From NCBI RefSeq assembly GCF_000373925.1, contig NZ_KB892743.1, forward strand, positions 58,493-122,492: 64,000 nt of DNA. Direction: 5' to 3'. The stretch is from Actinopolymorpha alba DSM 45243. Its GTDB lineage: Bacteria; Actinomycetota; Actinomycetes; Propionibacteriales; Actinopolymorphaceae. The notes below the pieces were generated by a model, which was not told the origin of the DNA, made no database searches, and worked only from the letters and a program-made list of their open reading frames with translations. A program made the translations under genes and the position numbers. Within the stretch, counting starts at the first letter, position 1; the number at the start of each line of letters is the position of its first letter. Shown here piece after piece: positions 37,362 through 46,133 of the stretch.

Positions 37362-38585
37362 CTATCCGCCGTCGGGGTCGCGTTCCTTGGCGTAGTTGAG
37401 GTTGAGCGACCCGTCGAACCCTGGCAGGGAGAGCCGCGACGACCGCTGGAGCTGCCAGCCGAGGCCGTACCTCGGGTCCTTCGCGTAGGTCAGGTAGATG
37501 TCGACCGCGGGCGAGTCGCCCAACGCCTCGATCATGCCGCCGGTGCCGCCGATCGCCTGGATGCGGTACGGCGGGGGATACGGGATGCCGTGCAGGACGA
37601 CCGAGTTACCGACACACCGGATGGCGGAGGTCGAGATGATCCGCTGATCCTGGATGGTCATCGCCTCAGCGCCGCCGGCCCAGAGCGCGTTGACCACAGC
37701 CTGGATGTCCTGCTGGTGCACCACGAGCGCGTCGGGGTCGGCGACCTCTTTGCGGGCGCTGGCCGGTGCGTCGTCCAGAATGACCGTCACGCCGGCTCCC
37801 GCCACCGGCGTGAGCCCGACGGCGGGTGCGAGGGTGTCAGCCTTCTTCTGGGCGTCGCCGGCGTTCTCGTTGCCGTGCTGAGGACCGAGGAGGTCGTCGA
37901 CCTCGGACCGTAGCTTGGACAGCTTCGCGTCGAGGGCGCGGTTGTGCTGGAGTTGCGCCCGGGCCAGGTCGGCGACGTCGGTCTGCCGCTCGGCCCGCAG
38001 GTCGGTGCCCTCCGCGCTCACCGCGCTTGTCACCCCGAGGAAGCCGGCGATCGCGAACGTCGCGGCCGCGAGCACCCGCGTCAGGACGGGCGTCCACCGG
38101 CGCATGCCGCCGCCGCTGTCCTCGTCCTCGTCCTCGTCTTGATCGTCGGGCTCGTCTTGACCGTCGGGCTCGGCGTCGTGCTTGGCGCCGGGTTCGTACG
38201 CCGCCGAAGCCTCCTCCGTGGCCGGCTCTGAGCCAACGAGGTCTGCGTCGACCGGGGCCGGCTGGGTCGGGTCCTCCTCAGCCGGCTCATCCTCAGCCGG
38301 CTCATCCTCGACGGACCCGTCCGTGGCTGCCTCGTCTGTGGCTGCCGACGTGTTGATGACAATCGTGGCAGTTTCGGCGGACGCTGCGGCGTCATCGGTG
38401 GGGGCGTCGGTCGCGGCGCCGGCTGGCGTGGCAGCATCGACTTCGTTGTCGACGCCGCCGGACTGGGCGGGCGAACCATTTGGACCAGGATCTGTCACGG
38501 CGTCAGGGCATTCCTGGTCCGGTCGGTCACCCACGTGCCCTCCGTCGTTCTCCTGCTCCGGCGTGTTGACTACGCTAGCCGACAT
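37362..38585 (-). CDS. DUF881 membrane protein with long acidic N-terminal tail
   Basis: The product has 407 residues. The first ~165 are low-complexity, Ala/Asp/Glu-rich and probably disordered, with repeats such as EDEPAEDEPAEEDP and DDQDEDEDEDS. A membrane helix follows (VLAAATFAIAGFLGVTSAVS), then a coiled-coil stretch and the DUF881 domain (VTVILDDAP, VVNALWAGGAEAMTIQDQRI, YPPPYRIQAIGG). DUF881 proteins of this locus are conserved near crgA and thought to belong to the division machinery. The usual actinobacterial version lacks such a long acidic tail as far as I recall. Gene start near 38585 is not certain. Confidence 0.88.
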   Translation of the reverse strand: MSASVVNTPEQENDGGHVGDRPDQECPDAVTDPGPNGSPAQSGGVDNEVDAATPAGAATDAPTDDAAASAETATIVINTSAATDEAATDGSVEDEPAEDEPAEEDPTQPAPVDADLVGSEPATEEASAAYEPGAKHDAEPDGQDEPDDQDEDEDEDSGGGMRRWTPVLTRVLAAATFAIAGFLGVTSAVSAEGTDLRAERQTDVADLARAQLQHNRALDAKLSKLRSEVDDLLGPQHGNENAGDAQKKADTLAPAVGLTPVAGAGVTVILDDAPASARKEVADPDALVVHQQDIQAVVNALWAGGAEAMTIQDQRIISTSAIRCVGNSVVLHGIPYPPPYRIQAIGGTGGMIEALGDSPAVDIYLTYAKDPRYGLGWQLQRSSRLSLPGFDGSLNLNYAKERDPDGG

Positions 38586-38630
38586 CTGGGTCAGCCGACC
38601 CCTCGGACGTCTTATGCGGAGGATGGCGAC

Positions 38631-38888
38631 GTGCCCGAGTCGCGCAACCGAAAGAAGCAGGCCTACACGCCACCATCGGAGAAGGCCACGCCCGCCAAGA
38701 AGCTCTCAGGCGGACGCTGGGTGGCTCCGGTCATGCTGGTCTGCTTTTTGGTAGGCCTCGCCTGGATCGTGACGTTCTATCTCGCCGGGAGCGAGATCCC
38801 CGGCATGCGCGATCTTCAGAACTGGAACATCCTCATCGGCATGGGCCTGATCGCGATCGGGTTCGTGGTGTCGACCCAGTGGCGGTGA
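38631..38888 (+). CDS. crgA: Cell division protein CrgA
   Basis: The 85-residue protein has the CrgA layout: basic N-terminus (PESRNRKKQAYTPP), a first helix (WVAPVMLVCFLVGLAWIV), a short loop with IPGMRDLQNWN, and a second helix ending STQWR. It is an actinobacterial divisome membrane protein that interacts with FtsZ and peptidoglycan synthases and affects Z-ring timing. GTG 38631 lies after CGGAGG. It is divergent from the DUF881 gene and followed by a hairpin terminator. Confidence 0.95.
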   Translation: MPESRNRKKQAYTPPSEKATPAKKLSGGRWVAPVMLVCFLVGLAWIVTFYLAGSEIPGMRDLQNWNILIGMGLIAIGFVVSTQWR

Positions 38889-38931
38889 CTCACCACCCGC
38901 CCTACTGATCTGGCTCAGCTTTCCCTGCACA

Positions 38932-38967
38932 GATGCCGCGTGCACTCACCTGGGCGCACGCGGCATC
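38932..38967 (+). terminator. Hairpin terminator downstream of crgA
   Basis: GATGCCGCGTGC (38932-38943) pairs perfectly with GCACGCGGCATC (38956-38967) across a 12-base loop, 44 bases after the crgA stop. The following GTCGTTTATCC is short and weakly T-rich. It directly precedes the first DnaA-box-like site. Confidence 0.75.
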
Positions 38968-38972
38968 GTCGT

Positions 38973-39298
38973 TTATCCACTTATCCACTTATCCACAGGC
39001 CAGCTCCGCAGTTTATGCCCGGATCATCCACACTCCACGTTCATTCCACAATTGTGATTACACGGGTGTAGTTCTCCACATCGACATCCCCAGCCTGTGG
39101 AGAACCGCGTGGTTTCTGGGGTGCCGCTCAGCTGTGGAAATGACAGAACCGCAGGTCGGCGCAGGGAACAACGCTAGGGCGCACTGGGGACTGAGATGCC
39201 CGCCCTGTGTATGACGTACTTATCCACAGGCTTTGCCGCCAGCGCTGGACGTCCACAAGAGTTCCCCAGCGACTCACTAGTTATCCCCAGTTTCCACA
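38973..39298. other. Cluster of about twelve DnaA-box-like 9-mers
   Basis: Sites on the plus strand: TTATCCACT 38973 and 38981, TTATCCACA 38989, TCATCCACA 39024, CATTCCACA 39042, TTCTCCACA 39072, TTATCCACA 39220, ACGTCCACA 39249, TTATCCCCA 39281, GTTTCCACA 39290. On the minus strand: TTCTCCACA 39096-39104 and ATTTCCACA 39133-39141. The first three overlap by one base with an eight-base period. The stretch is also less GC-rich than its surroundings (39000-39080). This density is what a replication origin or a DnaA-binding reservoir would show. No dnaA or dnaN is in the window. Confidence 0.75.
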
Positions 39299-40164
39299 GG
39301 CGCCCTGGGGAAACTGCGGGCGAACCGGCCGCCGCCCTGAGGATTTGCGGTCCCCACCGGCACAGCCACTGCACACCCACCGCACAGCCGCAGGAGCGTG
39401 CGGGGGGTGTGCCGCGCGGTCGTGCCCGGTCGCCGCCGACCATACGACCAAGCACCGACAGGGCCGTGAGCCCCGCGGCGGCGCCTGGCCCGCAGCGAGG
39501 GGGAGACCACCGGCTGCGGGCGCGTCAAGGCCCGACCGGCAGCGAGGGACATCCGACTGAAGCGGGGACAGACCGTGATCAACTTGTTGCGCGCGAGTGC
39601 GTCCGCGACTGGTCCGAAGCTTCTCCGCGCGGGAGGGGTGTCGATCTTTCGGACAAGTCCACGTCCCCCACCGCGACGGGCCCGTCGTCTCAGGTAATGG
39701 ACGGCTTGCGGCGGATCTCAACATCCGGGCCGACTGGGTGTACACGATGCGAGACAGCTAGGACCCCGCGCGGCAAGTCGTCACCATGCACGGCAAATTG
39801 GGCGTGCTTCGTGGGGACATGCCGCGTGAGGCCGGGCCCGTCTCACTTGGTGGCCTATTCAAAACCCTCTGACGCCGAATGGGTTGCTGGATCTGGTTGA
39901 GCGGGAACCAGACCAAGATCGCCCACCGAGGTTGCGATGACTTGGCGGAGGAGTTTCGGCAAAGAAGCCGAGACACCTCCGCCAAATCGCCTCCCGCTAC
40001 CTTCACAATGCCGGGCCCGTCTCACCTGGCGTACACCCAACTGTTTCGGATACTGAGAAGCCAGGCGCCGGGCTCGAGCTGGCGCCCAGGGCGGTTCAGC
40101 GTGCAACACGCCAAGTGCGATGGCACCACGCGCCGGAAGCGACTCGCGTCAGGCGTGGGAGAAG
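39299..40164. other. Gene-free spacer with repeat B and a possible gene remnant
   Basis: No convincing intact gene is seen in this 866-base stretch. A short open segment at about 39644-39761 ends NGRLAADLNIRADWVYTMRD with a TAG, and its codon use looks like the tail of a lost gene. The motif GCCGGGCCCGTCTCAC occurs twice (near 39831 and 40010). A second copy of repeat B fills 39927-40014. Long open frames here are typical of GC-rich noncoding DNA. Confidence 0.5.
39927..40014. repeat. Repeat family B, copy 2 (inverted relative to copy 1)
   Basis: The core at 39939-39988 runs GACTTGGCGGAGGAGTTTCG to the terminal CCGCCAAATC, and its reverse complement matches the copy at 7714-7763 at about 45 of 50 positions. 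Similarity continues through CACAATGCCGG at the right. Confidence 0.8.
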
Positions 40165-41085
40165 CTAGCTGGGCATACCCGCCGTCAGCTGGGCTGTACG
40201 CCAGACGATGAGCCCGACCGTCGCAAGGATCACGGCGACGAAGCCGAGGGTCTGCATGAGATCCCGGCGTTCCCGCGGCGCGTAGGCCAGGACCGCACCG
40301 AGAGCGAGACCGGCGATGAAGCCGCCCAGGTGCCCCTGCCACGACAGGAAGCTGCGGAAGAGCACGTTGAGCACGATGTTGACGACGAGGATGCCCATGA
40401 ACCAGCTCATGTCGGCACGCATCCGCCGCGCCAGCACGACGGTGGCGCCGAAGAGCCCGAAGATCGCGCCCGACGCCCCGACGATCGGGACCAGCGGTGA
40501 GGTGAACGCGTAGGCCACCGCAGAGCCGGCCAGTGCGGAGACGAGATACAGAGCGGTGAAGCGTGCCCGGCCGAGGAGCCGCTCCAGCGCCGGTCCCAGC
40601 ACCCACAGGGAGAACATGTTGACGGCAAGATGCAGGAGCTCGACGTGGAGGAACGCCGAGGTGAGCAACCGCCAGTAGGCGCCGCCCGCGACGCCGTGCG
40701 CCTCACCGACCGCGTCGGCGAAGAACGACGTCCGGCCCACCAGCATGAGCTGCTGCTCAACCGCCCGGCCGAGCAGCAGCGTCAGAAGATAGATGACGAC
40801 ATTGAGTCCAAGGATCACCTTGGTGACGATGGCGCCATCTCCGCGTACGACACCCCCGAACCTGGTGCGGGCGGACGGCATCGTCCGGTTGCCCTCCCGC
40901 ACACACTCCACGCACTGGAAACCGACGGAGGCCTGCCGCTGGCAGTCAGGGCAGATGTAACGCCCGCACCGCTGGCAGCGGATGTAGCTCTCGCGCTCAG
41001 GGTGGCGATAGCAGGTCGGAATCGGCTGCGGCGCCGAGGGGTTGCTGGCCTCGGCGCCGTCCTCCGGCCGGGGGTAGTCGGTCAT
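40165..41085 (-). CDS. Rhomboid-family intramembrane serine protease with N-terminal zinc-ribbon
   Basis: The 306-residue protein starts with a Cys/His-rich zinc-binding module (CYRHPERESYIRCQRCGR, then CPDC and CVEC; residues ~24-65). A six- to seven-helix rhomboid domain follows, with the catalytic serine in VGASGAIFGLFGA and the catalytic histidine in GHLGGFIAGLALG. It would cleave membrane proteins within the bilayer; the substrate is unknown. A rhomboid gene next to ppiA and crgA is conserved in actinobacteria. It is 14 bases downstream of ppiA on the same strand. Confidence 0.93.
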   Translation of the reverse strand: MTDYPRPEDGAEASNPSAPQPIPTCYRHPERESYIRCQRCGRYICPDCQRQASVGFQCVECVREGNRTMPSARTRFGGVVRGDGAIVTKVILGLNVVIYLLTLLLGRAVEQQLMLVGRTSFFADAVGEAHGVAGGAYWRLLTSAFLHVELLHLAVNMFSLWVLGPALERLLGRARFTALYLVSALAGSAVAYAFTSPLVPIVGASGAIFGLFGATVVLARRMRADMSWFMGILVVNIVLNVLFRSFLSWQGHLGGFIAGLALGAVLAYAPRERRDLMQTLGFVAVILATVGLIVWRTAQLTAGMPS

Positions 41086-41099
41086 GAAAGCCCTCGCGG

Positions 41100-41633
41100 T
41101 CAGACCTCTCGGCGTTCGATCTCGACCGACTCGATGAACACGGGCTCGAGCGGCCGGTCCATGGGGCCGGTCTCGACCTTGCTGATGGCCTCGACCACGG
41201 CGCGGCTGTTGGGTTCGACCACCTCACCAAAGATGGTGTGCTTGCCATTGAGGTGCGGGAAGCTCGGGCCCACGGTGATGAAGAACTGCGAGCCGTTGGA
41301 GTTGGGCCCGGCGTTTGCCATCGCCAGCAGATAGGGCCGGTTGAACCGCAGCTCGGGATGGATCTCGTCACCGAACTTGTAGCCAGGACCGCCGGTGCCG
41401 GAGCCGAGCGGGCACCCACCCTGGATCATGAAGCCATCGATGACGCGGTGGAAGGTGAGGCCGTCGTAGAACCGCCTCGTCGTCTTCTCGCCCGTCTCGG
41501 GGTCGATCCACTCCCGCGTGCCTTCAGCGAGGCCAACGAAGTTTTGAACCGTCTTGGGCGCATGATCGGGAAACAGCTTGACGACAATGTCGCCGGCCGA
41601 CGTCCGAAGCGTCGCGAACGTCTCCTCGCTCAC
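41100..41633 (-). CDS. ppiA: Cyclophilin-type peptidyl-prolyl cis-trans isomerase
   Basis: The 177-residue cytoplasmic cyclophilin has the typical strands and catalytic residues: IVVKLFPDHAPKTVQNF, FHRVIDGFMIQGG (with the active arginine), GPNSNGSQFFIT and HTIFGEVV. No signal peptide is present. It helps protein folding. Its place beside the rhomboid and crgA genes matches the actinobacterial origin-proximal order. Confidence 0.95.
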   Translation of the reverse strand: MSEETFATLRTSAGDIVVKLFPDHAPKTVQNFVGLAEGTREWIDPETGEKTTRRFYDGLTFHRVIDGFMIQGGCPLGSGTGGPGYKFGDEIHPELRFNRPYLLAMANAGPNSNGSQFFITVGPSFPHLNGKHTIFGEVVEPNSRAVVEAISKVETGPMDRPLEPVFIESVEIERREV

Positions 41634-41888
41634 CGGTTGTCCCCTCTCTTACCGTTCATTGAGTGGGATCCGGCTCCCACGGGCTTCTCCCGTCGGGGCC
41701 GCCCCCACACCACCATGAACCGATCCTTTCACGGCAACGAGCCAGGCGCGCCCGGGGTGCCCCCGCGACATGAGGCGTGCCGCGGGGCATGATCGGGAAC
41801 GAACCTGGGAAGGCATCACGGAAAAGTCCCCTGACACTGTGTGGACGTTCCGAAGAGCCACCCGATGTGGACGAGGAGGCGCAACCTG

Positions 41889-42674
41889 ATGGGACGCCAG
41901 AAGAAGCGAGCGAGCCTGGCTCCGAAGGCTTGGAAGAAGGCCAACCCGCCCGCAGAGCACGCGTGGGACAAGCTGGGCCCGGCGATGGGGAGCGCCAAGC
42001 AGCGCATCAGCCCGGTCGTGGAGGACGCGCGGCAGATGATGACCCCGCGGGTCGAACACGCGCGCACGGTCCTGGTCGAGGACGTCGTTCCCAAGATGAC
42101 GAGCGCCATGACGACGGCGGTCACCGCGAGCGAGCCCTACCGCACCGAAGCCAAGAAGCGCGGATCCGCCGCGTACGCCGCCCTCAGGGGTGAGCTGGAG
42201 AAGCAGGAGCCGAAGCGCAGGCGGCACTGGCTGCGGCGCCTTCTGGTGCTCACGGCCCTGGGTGGCGCGGCCGCGGTCGCCTACCGGTACCTCCGGGGTG
42301 GCACCGACCAGTGGCAGCCGTTGCCGTCGACGGGGTCGACGGGTTCGGGCGCCGCCGAGGCCCGGCCTGCCGAAGAAACCGCCGGAGCGACGACGTCTCA
42401 GCGGGGTACGTCGGAGCGGGCGCGGGGCTCGCGGGGTTCCCAGGCGAGCGGGGCATCGAGTTCGACGATGCCCGCCGATCGGGCGGGCGCGACGCCGGAC
42501 GAGGCGCTGGCCGACCAGGCGGCCGAGACCGAGGCACACGCGCCGACCACTCCCGACGCACCGGCCGAGCACGTCGAGCCCACCGCCGCGAGCGCTGAGA
42601 CCGGTGGTGAGCCCGCGCACGCCTCCGGCGCCCGCAACGGTACGACGCCGAAGAGCCGTTCCCGGTCGAGCTAG
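41889..42674 (+). CDS. DUF5324-like protein with one membrane helix
   Basis: The 261-residue product starts at ATG 41889. It has a basic, helical N-terminal half with repeated amphipathic turns (HAWDKLGPAMGSAKQRISPV), a basic patch and a single hydrophobic helix (LRRLLVLTALGGAAAVAYRY, around residue 120), then a disordered Ala/Glu/Thr-rich tail. This pattern resembles the DUF5324 family encoded near ppiA in streptomycetes; function unknown. Its 3' end overlaps the convergent sulfatase gene by four bases. Confidence 0.75.
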   Translation: MGRQKKRASLAPKAWKKANPPAEHAWDKLGPAMGSAKQRISPVVEDARQMMTPRVEHARTVLVEDVVPKMTSAMTTAVTASEPYRTEAKKRGSAAYAALRGELEKQEPKRRRHWLRRLLVLTALGGAAAVAYRYLRGGTDQWQPLPSTGSTGSGAAEARPAEETAGATTSQRGTSERARGSRGSQASGASSSTMPADRAGATPDEALADQAAETEAHAPTTPDAPAEHVEPTAASAETGGEPAHASGARNGTTPKSRSRSS

Positions 42675-43960
42675 TCGCGGCTGTCCGGCGGCGGGATGGG
42701 ACCCGCGAGCAGCGGGTCCCCCGTCTCCTGCTGCCAGCGTTCGAGTGTCGTCGCGAGCTCACCTTCGACGCTGGCGAGCCCCGGCGTCCCGGCAAGGTTG
42801 CGCCGCTCCCACGGGTCCTCTGACAGGTCGTACAACTCGACATCGGGGCGTGGCGCCAGGTGGTCGTCACCCATGCCGGCCCGGGTGGGGCTGGCTTCGA
42901 TGTCCTGCGGCAACACGAGCCGGGGACCCGGCTCCGCGTTACGGATGTACTTCCACCGGCCGGTGCGGACGGCGCGCATCGGGTCGTACGCGTCGTGGTA
43001 GGTCTTCTCGGCGAAGACCTCGGCCCGACCGGGTTCGTCGCCGCCGCGGAGCCACGCCGCGTGGCTGATCCCCTGGATCTCGTCCGGGACCTTCCCACCG
43101 CCGAGTTCGAGCAGTGTCGGCAGGACATCGACGTGGGCGGCCAGGCGGTCGGTCGCCTCCCGCCGGTACGCCGCACCATCGTCGGGTGGCCGCATGATCA
43201 GCGAGATCCGGATGCCCGGGTCATAGAGCGTCGACTTCCCACCCGGGAACGCCATGCCGTGGTCGGTCGTGAAGACGATCCAGGTCCGCTCCAGCAGTCC
43301 TTCGTCCCGCAGTGTCTGGATCAGCCGGCCGGTCGCGCGGTCGGCCACCCGGATCGACCCCTGGAACGCCGCGAGGTCGGCGCGGGTGTGGGCGTTGTCG
43401 GGCAGGAACGCCGGCACCGCCACCTGGTCGGGGTCGTCCGGCGGGTAGAGCTCCTCGGGATAGGGCCGGTGTACCTCGAAGAAGCCGACGACGGCGAGGA
43501 AGGGTTCCTGCCGGCGTTCGGGTGCGCGCAGCCAGGCTGCGGCCTCATCGACCACCGTGTCGGCACGCTGCCAGCCCGTCTCGGGGTCGCGGGCGTCGTG
43601 GACCTCGTCGTACCCCAGCCGTTCGGGGTTGGCCGACTCGTGTTGCATCCCGAAGTTGGCGCTGTGATAGCCGAGCCGGCGTAGGTGCATCGGCAGCGTC
43701 TCGACGCCGTCGGCGTACTCCCAGCCGCGGTGTTGGAGGCCGATGATGCCGTTGGAGTGCGGGTAGCGGCCGGTCATCAGCGCGCTGCGGGCCGGGCTGC
43801 ACAGCGGGGTGGCACAGAACGCCTGGTCGAACCGCACTCCTTCGGCCGCGAGCTGGTCGACGGCGAGGCTGGGTACGCCCGGGACGCCGTACGTGCCGAG
43901 GTGGGTGCCGAGGTCGTGCCAATGGACGAGAACGATGTTGGGGCGGTCGCTCGAGGTCAC
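42671..43960 (-). CDS. Sulfatase (type I, arylsulfatase A superfamily)
   Basis: The 429-residue protein has the metal-binding start RPNIVLVHWHDLGTHLG, with WHD where many sulfatases read DD. The formylglycine signature CSPARSALMTGR has its modifiable cysteine at residue 54. Further motifs are FTTDHGMAFPGGKSTLYDPG and the C-terminal ELYDLSEDPWERRNLAG. It lacks a signal peptide, so it is probably cytoplasmic. It hydrolyses sulfate esters; the substrate is unknown. A formylglycine-generating enzyme is not in the window. It starts with GTG. Confidence 0.9.
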   Translation of the reverse strand: MTSSDRPNIVLVHWHDLGTHLGTYGVPGVPSLAVDQLAAEGVRFDQAFCATPLCSPARSALMTGRYPHSNGIIGLQHRGWEYADGVETLPMHLRRLGYHSANFGMQHESANPERLGYDEVHDARDPETGWQRADTVVDEAAAWLRAPERRQEPFLAVVGFFEVHRPYPEELYPPDDPDQVAVPAFLPDNAHTRADLAAFQGSIRVADRATGRLIQTLRDEGLLERTWIVFTTDHGMAFPGGKSTLYDPGIRISLIMRPPDDGAAYRREATDRLAAHVDVLPTLLELGGGKVPDEIQGISHAAWLRGGDEPGRAEVFAEKTYHDAYDPMRAVRTGRWKYIRNAEPGPRLVLPQDIEASPTRAGMGDDHLAPRPDVELYDLSEDPWERRNLAGTPGLASVEGELATTLERWQQETGDPLLAGPIPPPDSRD

Positions 43961-44122
43961 GCGGGCGAGGTTAGCGCCCGCATCCCTGCGCTTTCGTGAT
44001 TACGGCGGGCCAATTCAGGCCAGGTTTACGCATTCTTTGCGTCGCTCGTCTAGCTTCCTCGCTGCTGGTGATCAACACCACGTCCTGATCCTCGTGCTCC
44101 CCTGTCCCGACGGAGGTCCGCC

Positions 44123-45979
44123 GTGTCCGCAGGCAAGCCCGTGTCAGCTGGAGTGGATGTCCGAGTCGGGAGGGGGTTGTCCCGGCGGGCCTTCGTCGCC
44201 GGCGCCGGTGGCCTCGCGTCCGCGTTCGCCATTGGTACGCCCGCCTACGCGTCGGACGCCGCCAGGACGGGCGTCACCACCGGGGCGATCGACGTCCAAC
44301 TCCTCAACATCACCGATTTCCACGGCAACCTCCGGACGCCCACCTCCGCGGCGGACGGCTGGATCCCGAACCCCAACGGGACCGGAACCATCAACGTGGG
44401 TGGTGCGGCCTACCTGGCCGCGCATCTCAAGCGGCTGCGGGCGGCGAAGAACTCGATCTTCTTCGGTGTCGGCGACCTGTGGTGCGGCGCCGAGCCGTTG
44501 GAGACCAAGCTGGTTCGCGACGAGTCGGCGATAGAGGTGCTCAACAAGCTCGGCATGACCTTCTCCACCCTCGGCAACCACGAACTCGACTACGGCCTGG
44601 ACTATCTCGTCGACCACATGGTCCGCGCGAAACCCGTCGGCGAGCCTGGCCGGGACTCCAGCTTCCTCGACTCGACCGGGCAGGCGTTCCAGGGACTCGC
44701 GTTCCCCTACTACTCCGCGAACATGCTGTCGCGTAAGACCGGGCAGCCGGCGCTGAAGCCCTACAACGTCGAATGGGTGTCGGGCCCGAACGGCCGCCGC
44801 TACCCCATCGGCTTCATCCACCTCACCGTGACGAACACGCCGGTCGGCTCGAGTTCGTACGAACCACAGCTCATCGGCTACGACCAGATCGAGATCGCCA
44901 ACAGGTACGCCGCCTTCCTGAAGCGCCGCGGCGTCAACGCCCTCGTCCTGAGCGTCCACGACGGCGCCCAGCAGTACGACAACTGGAACGCGCCCATCAA
45001 CGGCGGCAACATGAGCACCGGTCCGGCCCTTGAGCTCGCGGCCCGGGTCGACCCCGACATCTGCGCCATCGTCACCGGGCACTGGCACTGGTGGTTCAAC
45101 GCGATGCTGCCCGACCCGAACGGCAACCTCCGCCCGGTCGTCGAGGCGAGCCACGCCGGTCAGATGATCAACGAGATCAGCCTCAAGCTGGATCCGCGGA
45201 CCGGGAAGGTCATCCGGGAGCTCACCGTCTCGACCAACCACCCGGTCACGCTCGACATCACCCCCGATCCAGAGATGCAGCGCGTCGTCGACTACTGGAC
45301 GGCCTTCGGGGATCGCCGGTACGCCGAGCCGGCCGGTACCCTCACCGCCGACTTCACCCGGACGTTGAACGAGCACGGCGAATGCACGATGGGCGACCTC
45401 GCCGCGGACTTCGTGTACTGGGACGCGAACTCCTACGTCGAGGGGGCCGCCGACTTCGGGTTGTTCGCCGTCCGCCCGGCGAAGGGCTCGACCGCGCTCC
45501 GGGGTGACTTCCGTTATGCGAAGGGCAGTAATGCCGCTGACCAGGACGGGCTCATCCTGTATGGCGAGGCGTACGCCTACCTCGGCTACGAGAACCCCGT
45601 CCTCACCGTGACCCTGACCGGAGAGCAGATCCGGCAGGCGCTGGAGCAGCAGTGGCAGCCGCAGGCTGACGGGACGGTGAAGTTCGCTCCGCTCGGTGTG
45701 TCGTCCAACGTGCGGGCGACGTACGACGCGACCAGGCCGGTCGGCCAGCGGGTGGATCCCGCGGCGTTCCTCATCGACGGCCGCCCGCTCGACCTCGGCC
45801 GGGCCTATCGGGTCGCCGGGCTGGCGTACACCCTGATCGGTGCGGACGGCTTCGGCGCGCTCGCAAGCTTCACCAACCCGGTCCGGAACGATCGCGACCA
45901 CGAGGGCTTCATCAGGTACCTCCGTGCCGTCGGTGCGATCAGCCCGTCGAAGCTCGACCGCATCACCGTCCGGTCCTGA
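44123..45979 (+). CDS. Secreted bifunctional metallophosphatase/5'-nucleotidase
   Basis: The 618-residue protein begins with a Tat signal (GLSRRAFVAGAGGLASAFAI). The N-terminal calcineurin-like domain has metal ligands in NITDFHGNL, GDLWCG, GNHELDYG and the later CAIVTGHWHWW. The C-terminal 5'-nucleotidase domain includes ENPVLTVTLTGEQIRQALEQ and YRVAGLAYTLIGADGFGAL. It hydrolyses nucleotides or UDP-sugars outside the cell for phosphate and nucleoside salvage. The GTG at 44123 follows ACGGAGG. It converges on an ABC permease gene with a family A palindrome between them. Confidence 0.92.
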   Translation: MSAGKPVSAGVDVRVGRGLSRRAFVAGAGGLASAFAIGTPAYASDAARTGVTTGAIDVQLLNITDFHGNLRTPTSAADGWIPNPNGTGTINVGGAAYLAAHLKRLRAAKNSIFFGVGDLWCGAEPLETKLVRDESAIEVLNKLGMTFSTLGNHELDYGLDYLVDHMVRAKPVGEPGRDSSFLDSTGQAFQGLAFPYYSANMLSRKTGQPALKPYNVEWVSGPNGRRYPIGFIHLTVTNTPVGSSSYEPQLIGYDQIEIANRYAAFLKRRGVNALVLSVHDGAQQYDNWNAPINGGNMSTGPALELAARVDPDICAIVTGHWHWWFNAMLPDPNGNLRPVVEASHAGQMINEISLKLDPRTGKVIRELTVSTNHPVTLDITPDPEMQRVVDYWTAFGDRRYAEPAGTLTADFTRTLNEHGECTMGDLAADFVYWDANSYVEGAADFGLFAVRPAKGSTALRGDFRYAKGSNAADQDGLILYGEAYAYLGYENPVLTVTLTGEQIRQALEQQWQPQADGTVKFAPLGVSSNVRATYDATRPVGQRVDPAAFLIDGRPLDLGRAYRVAGLAYTLIGADGFGALASFTNPVRNDRDHEGFIRYLRAVGAISPSKLDRITVRS

Positions 45980-46021
45980 GGTCATGCGGCCGGTCGGCCG
46001 TTGGACGGCGGGGAGGGCTCG

Positions 46022-46113
46022 CTGAATGATCACGTATACGTGGTCATTACCAGCTTCACGTGGTGTCGACGCCATGTGAGGCAAGCAATGACCACGTATA
46101 CGTGATCATTCAG
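46022..46113. repeat. Palindromic repeat family A, copy 4
   Basis: Perfect 27-bp terminal inverted repeats begin CTGAATGATCACGTATACGT on both strands and enclose an inner palindrome with CACGTGGTGTCGACGCCATG. It lies between convergent genes, 43 bases after the nucleotidase stop and 20 bases beyond the permease stop, so it may also terminate both transcripts. Confidence 0.92.
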
Positions 46114-46133
46114 CGCCCCGCACCAAACCGCTG

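Noticed and set aside
39196..39900. 234-codon open frame in the DnaA-box spacer
   Set aside because: It crosses DnaA-box sites, has no family features, and its composition (Arg, Pro, Gly, Thr) is that of non-coding GC-rich DNA.
44144..46084. 646-codon open frame on the minus strand across the nucleotidase gene
   Set aside because: It mirrors the codon structure of the Tat-exported nucleotidase and has no recognisable motif; its start would lie inside repeat A.
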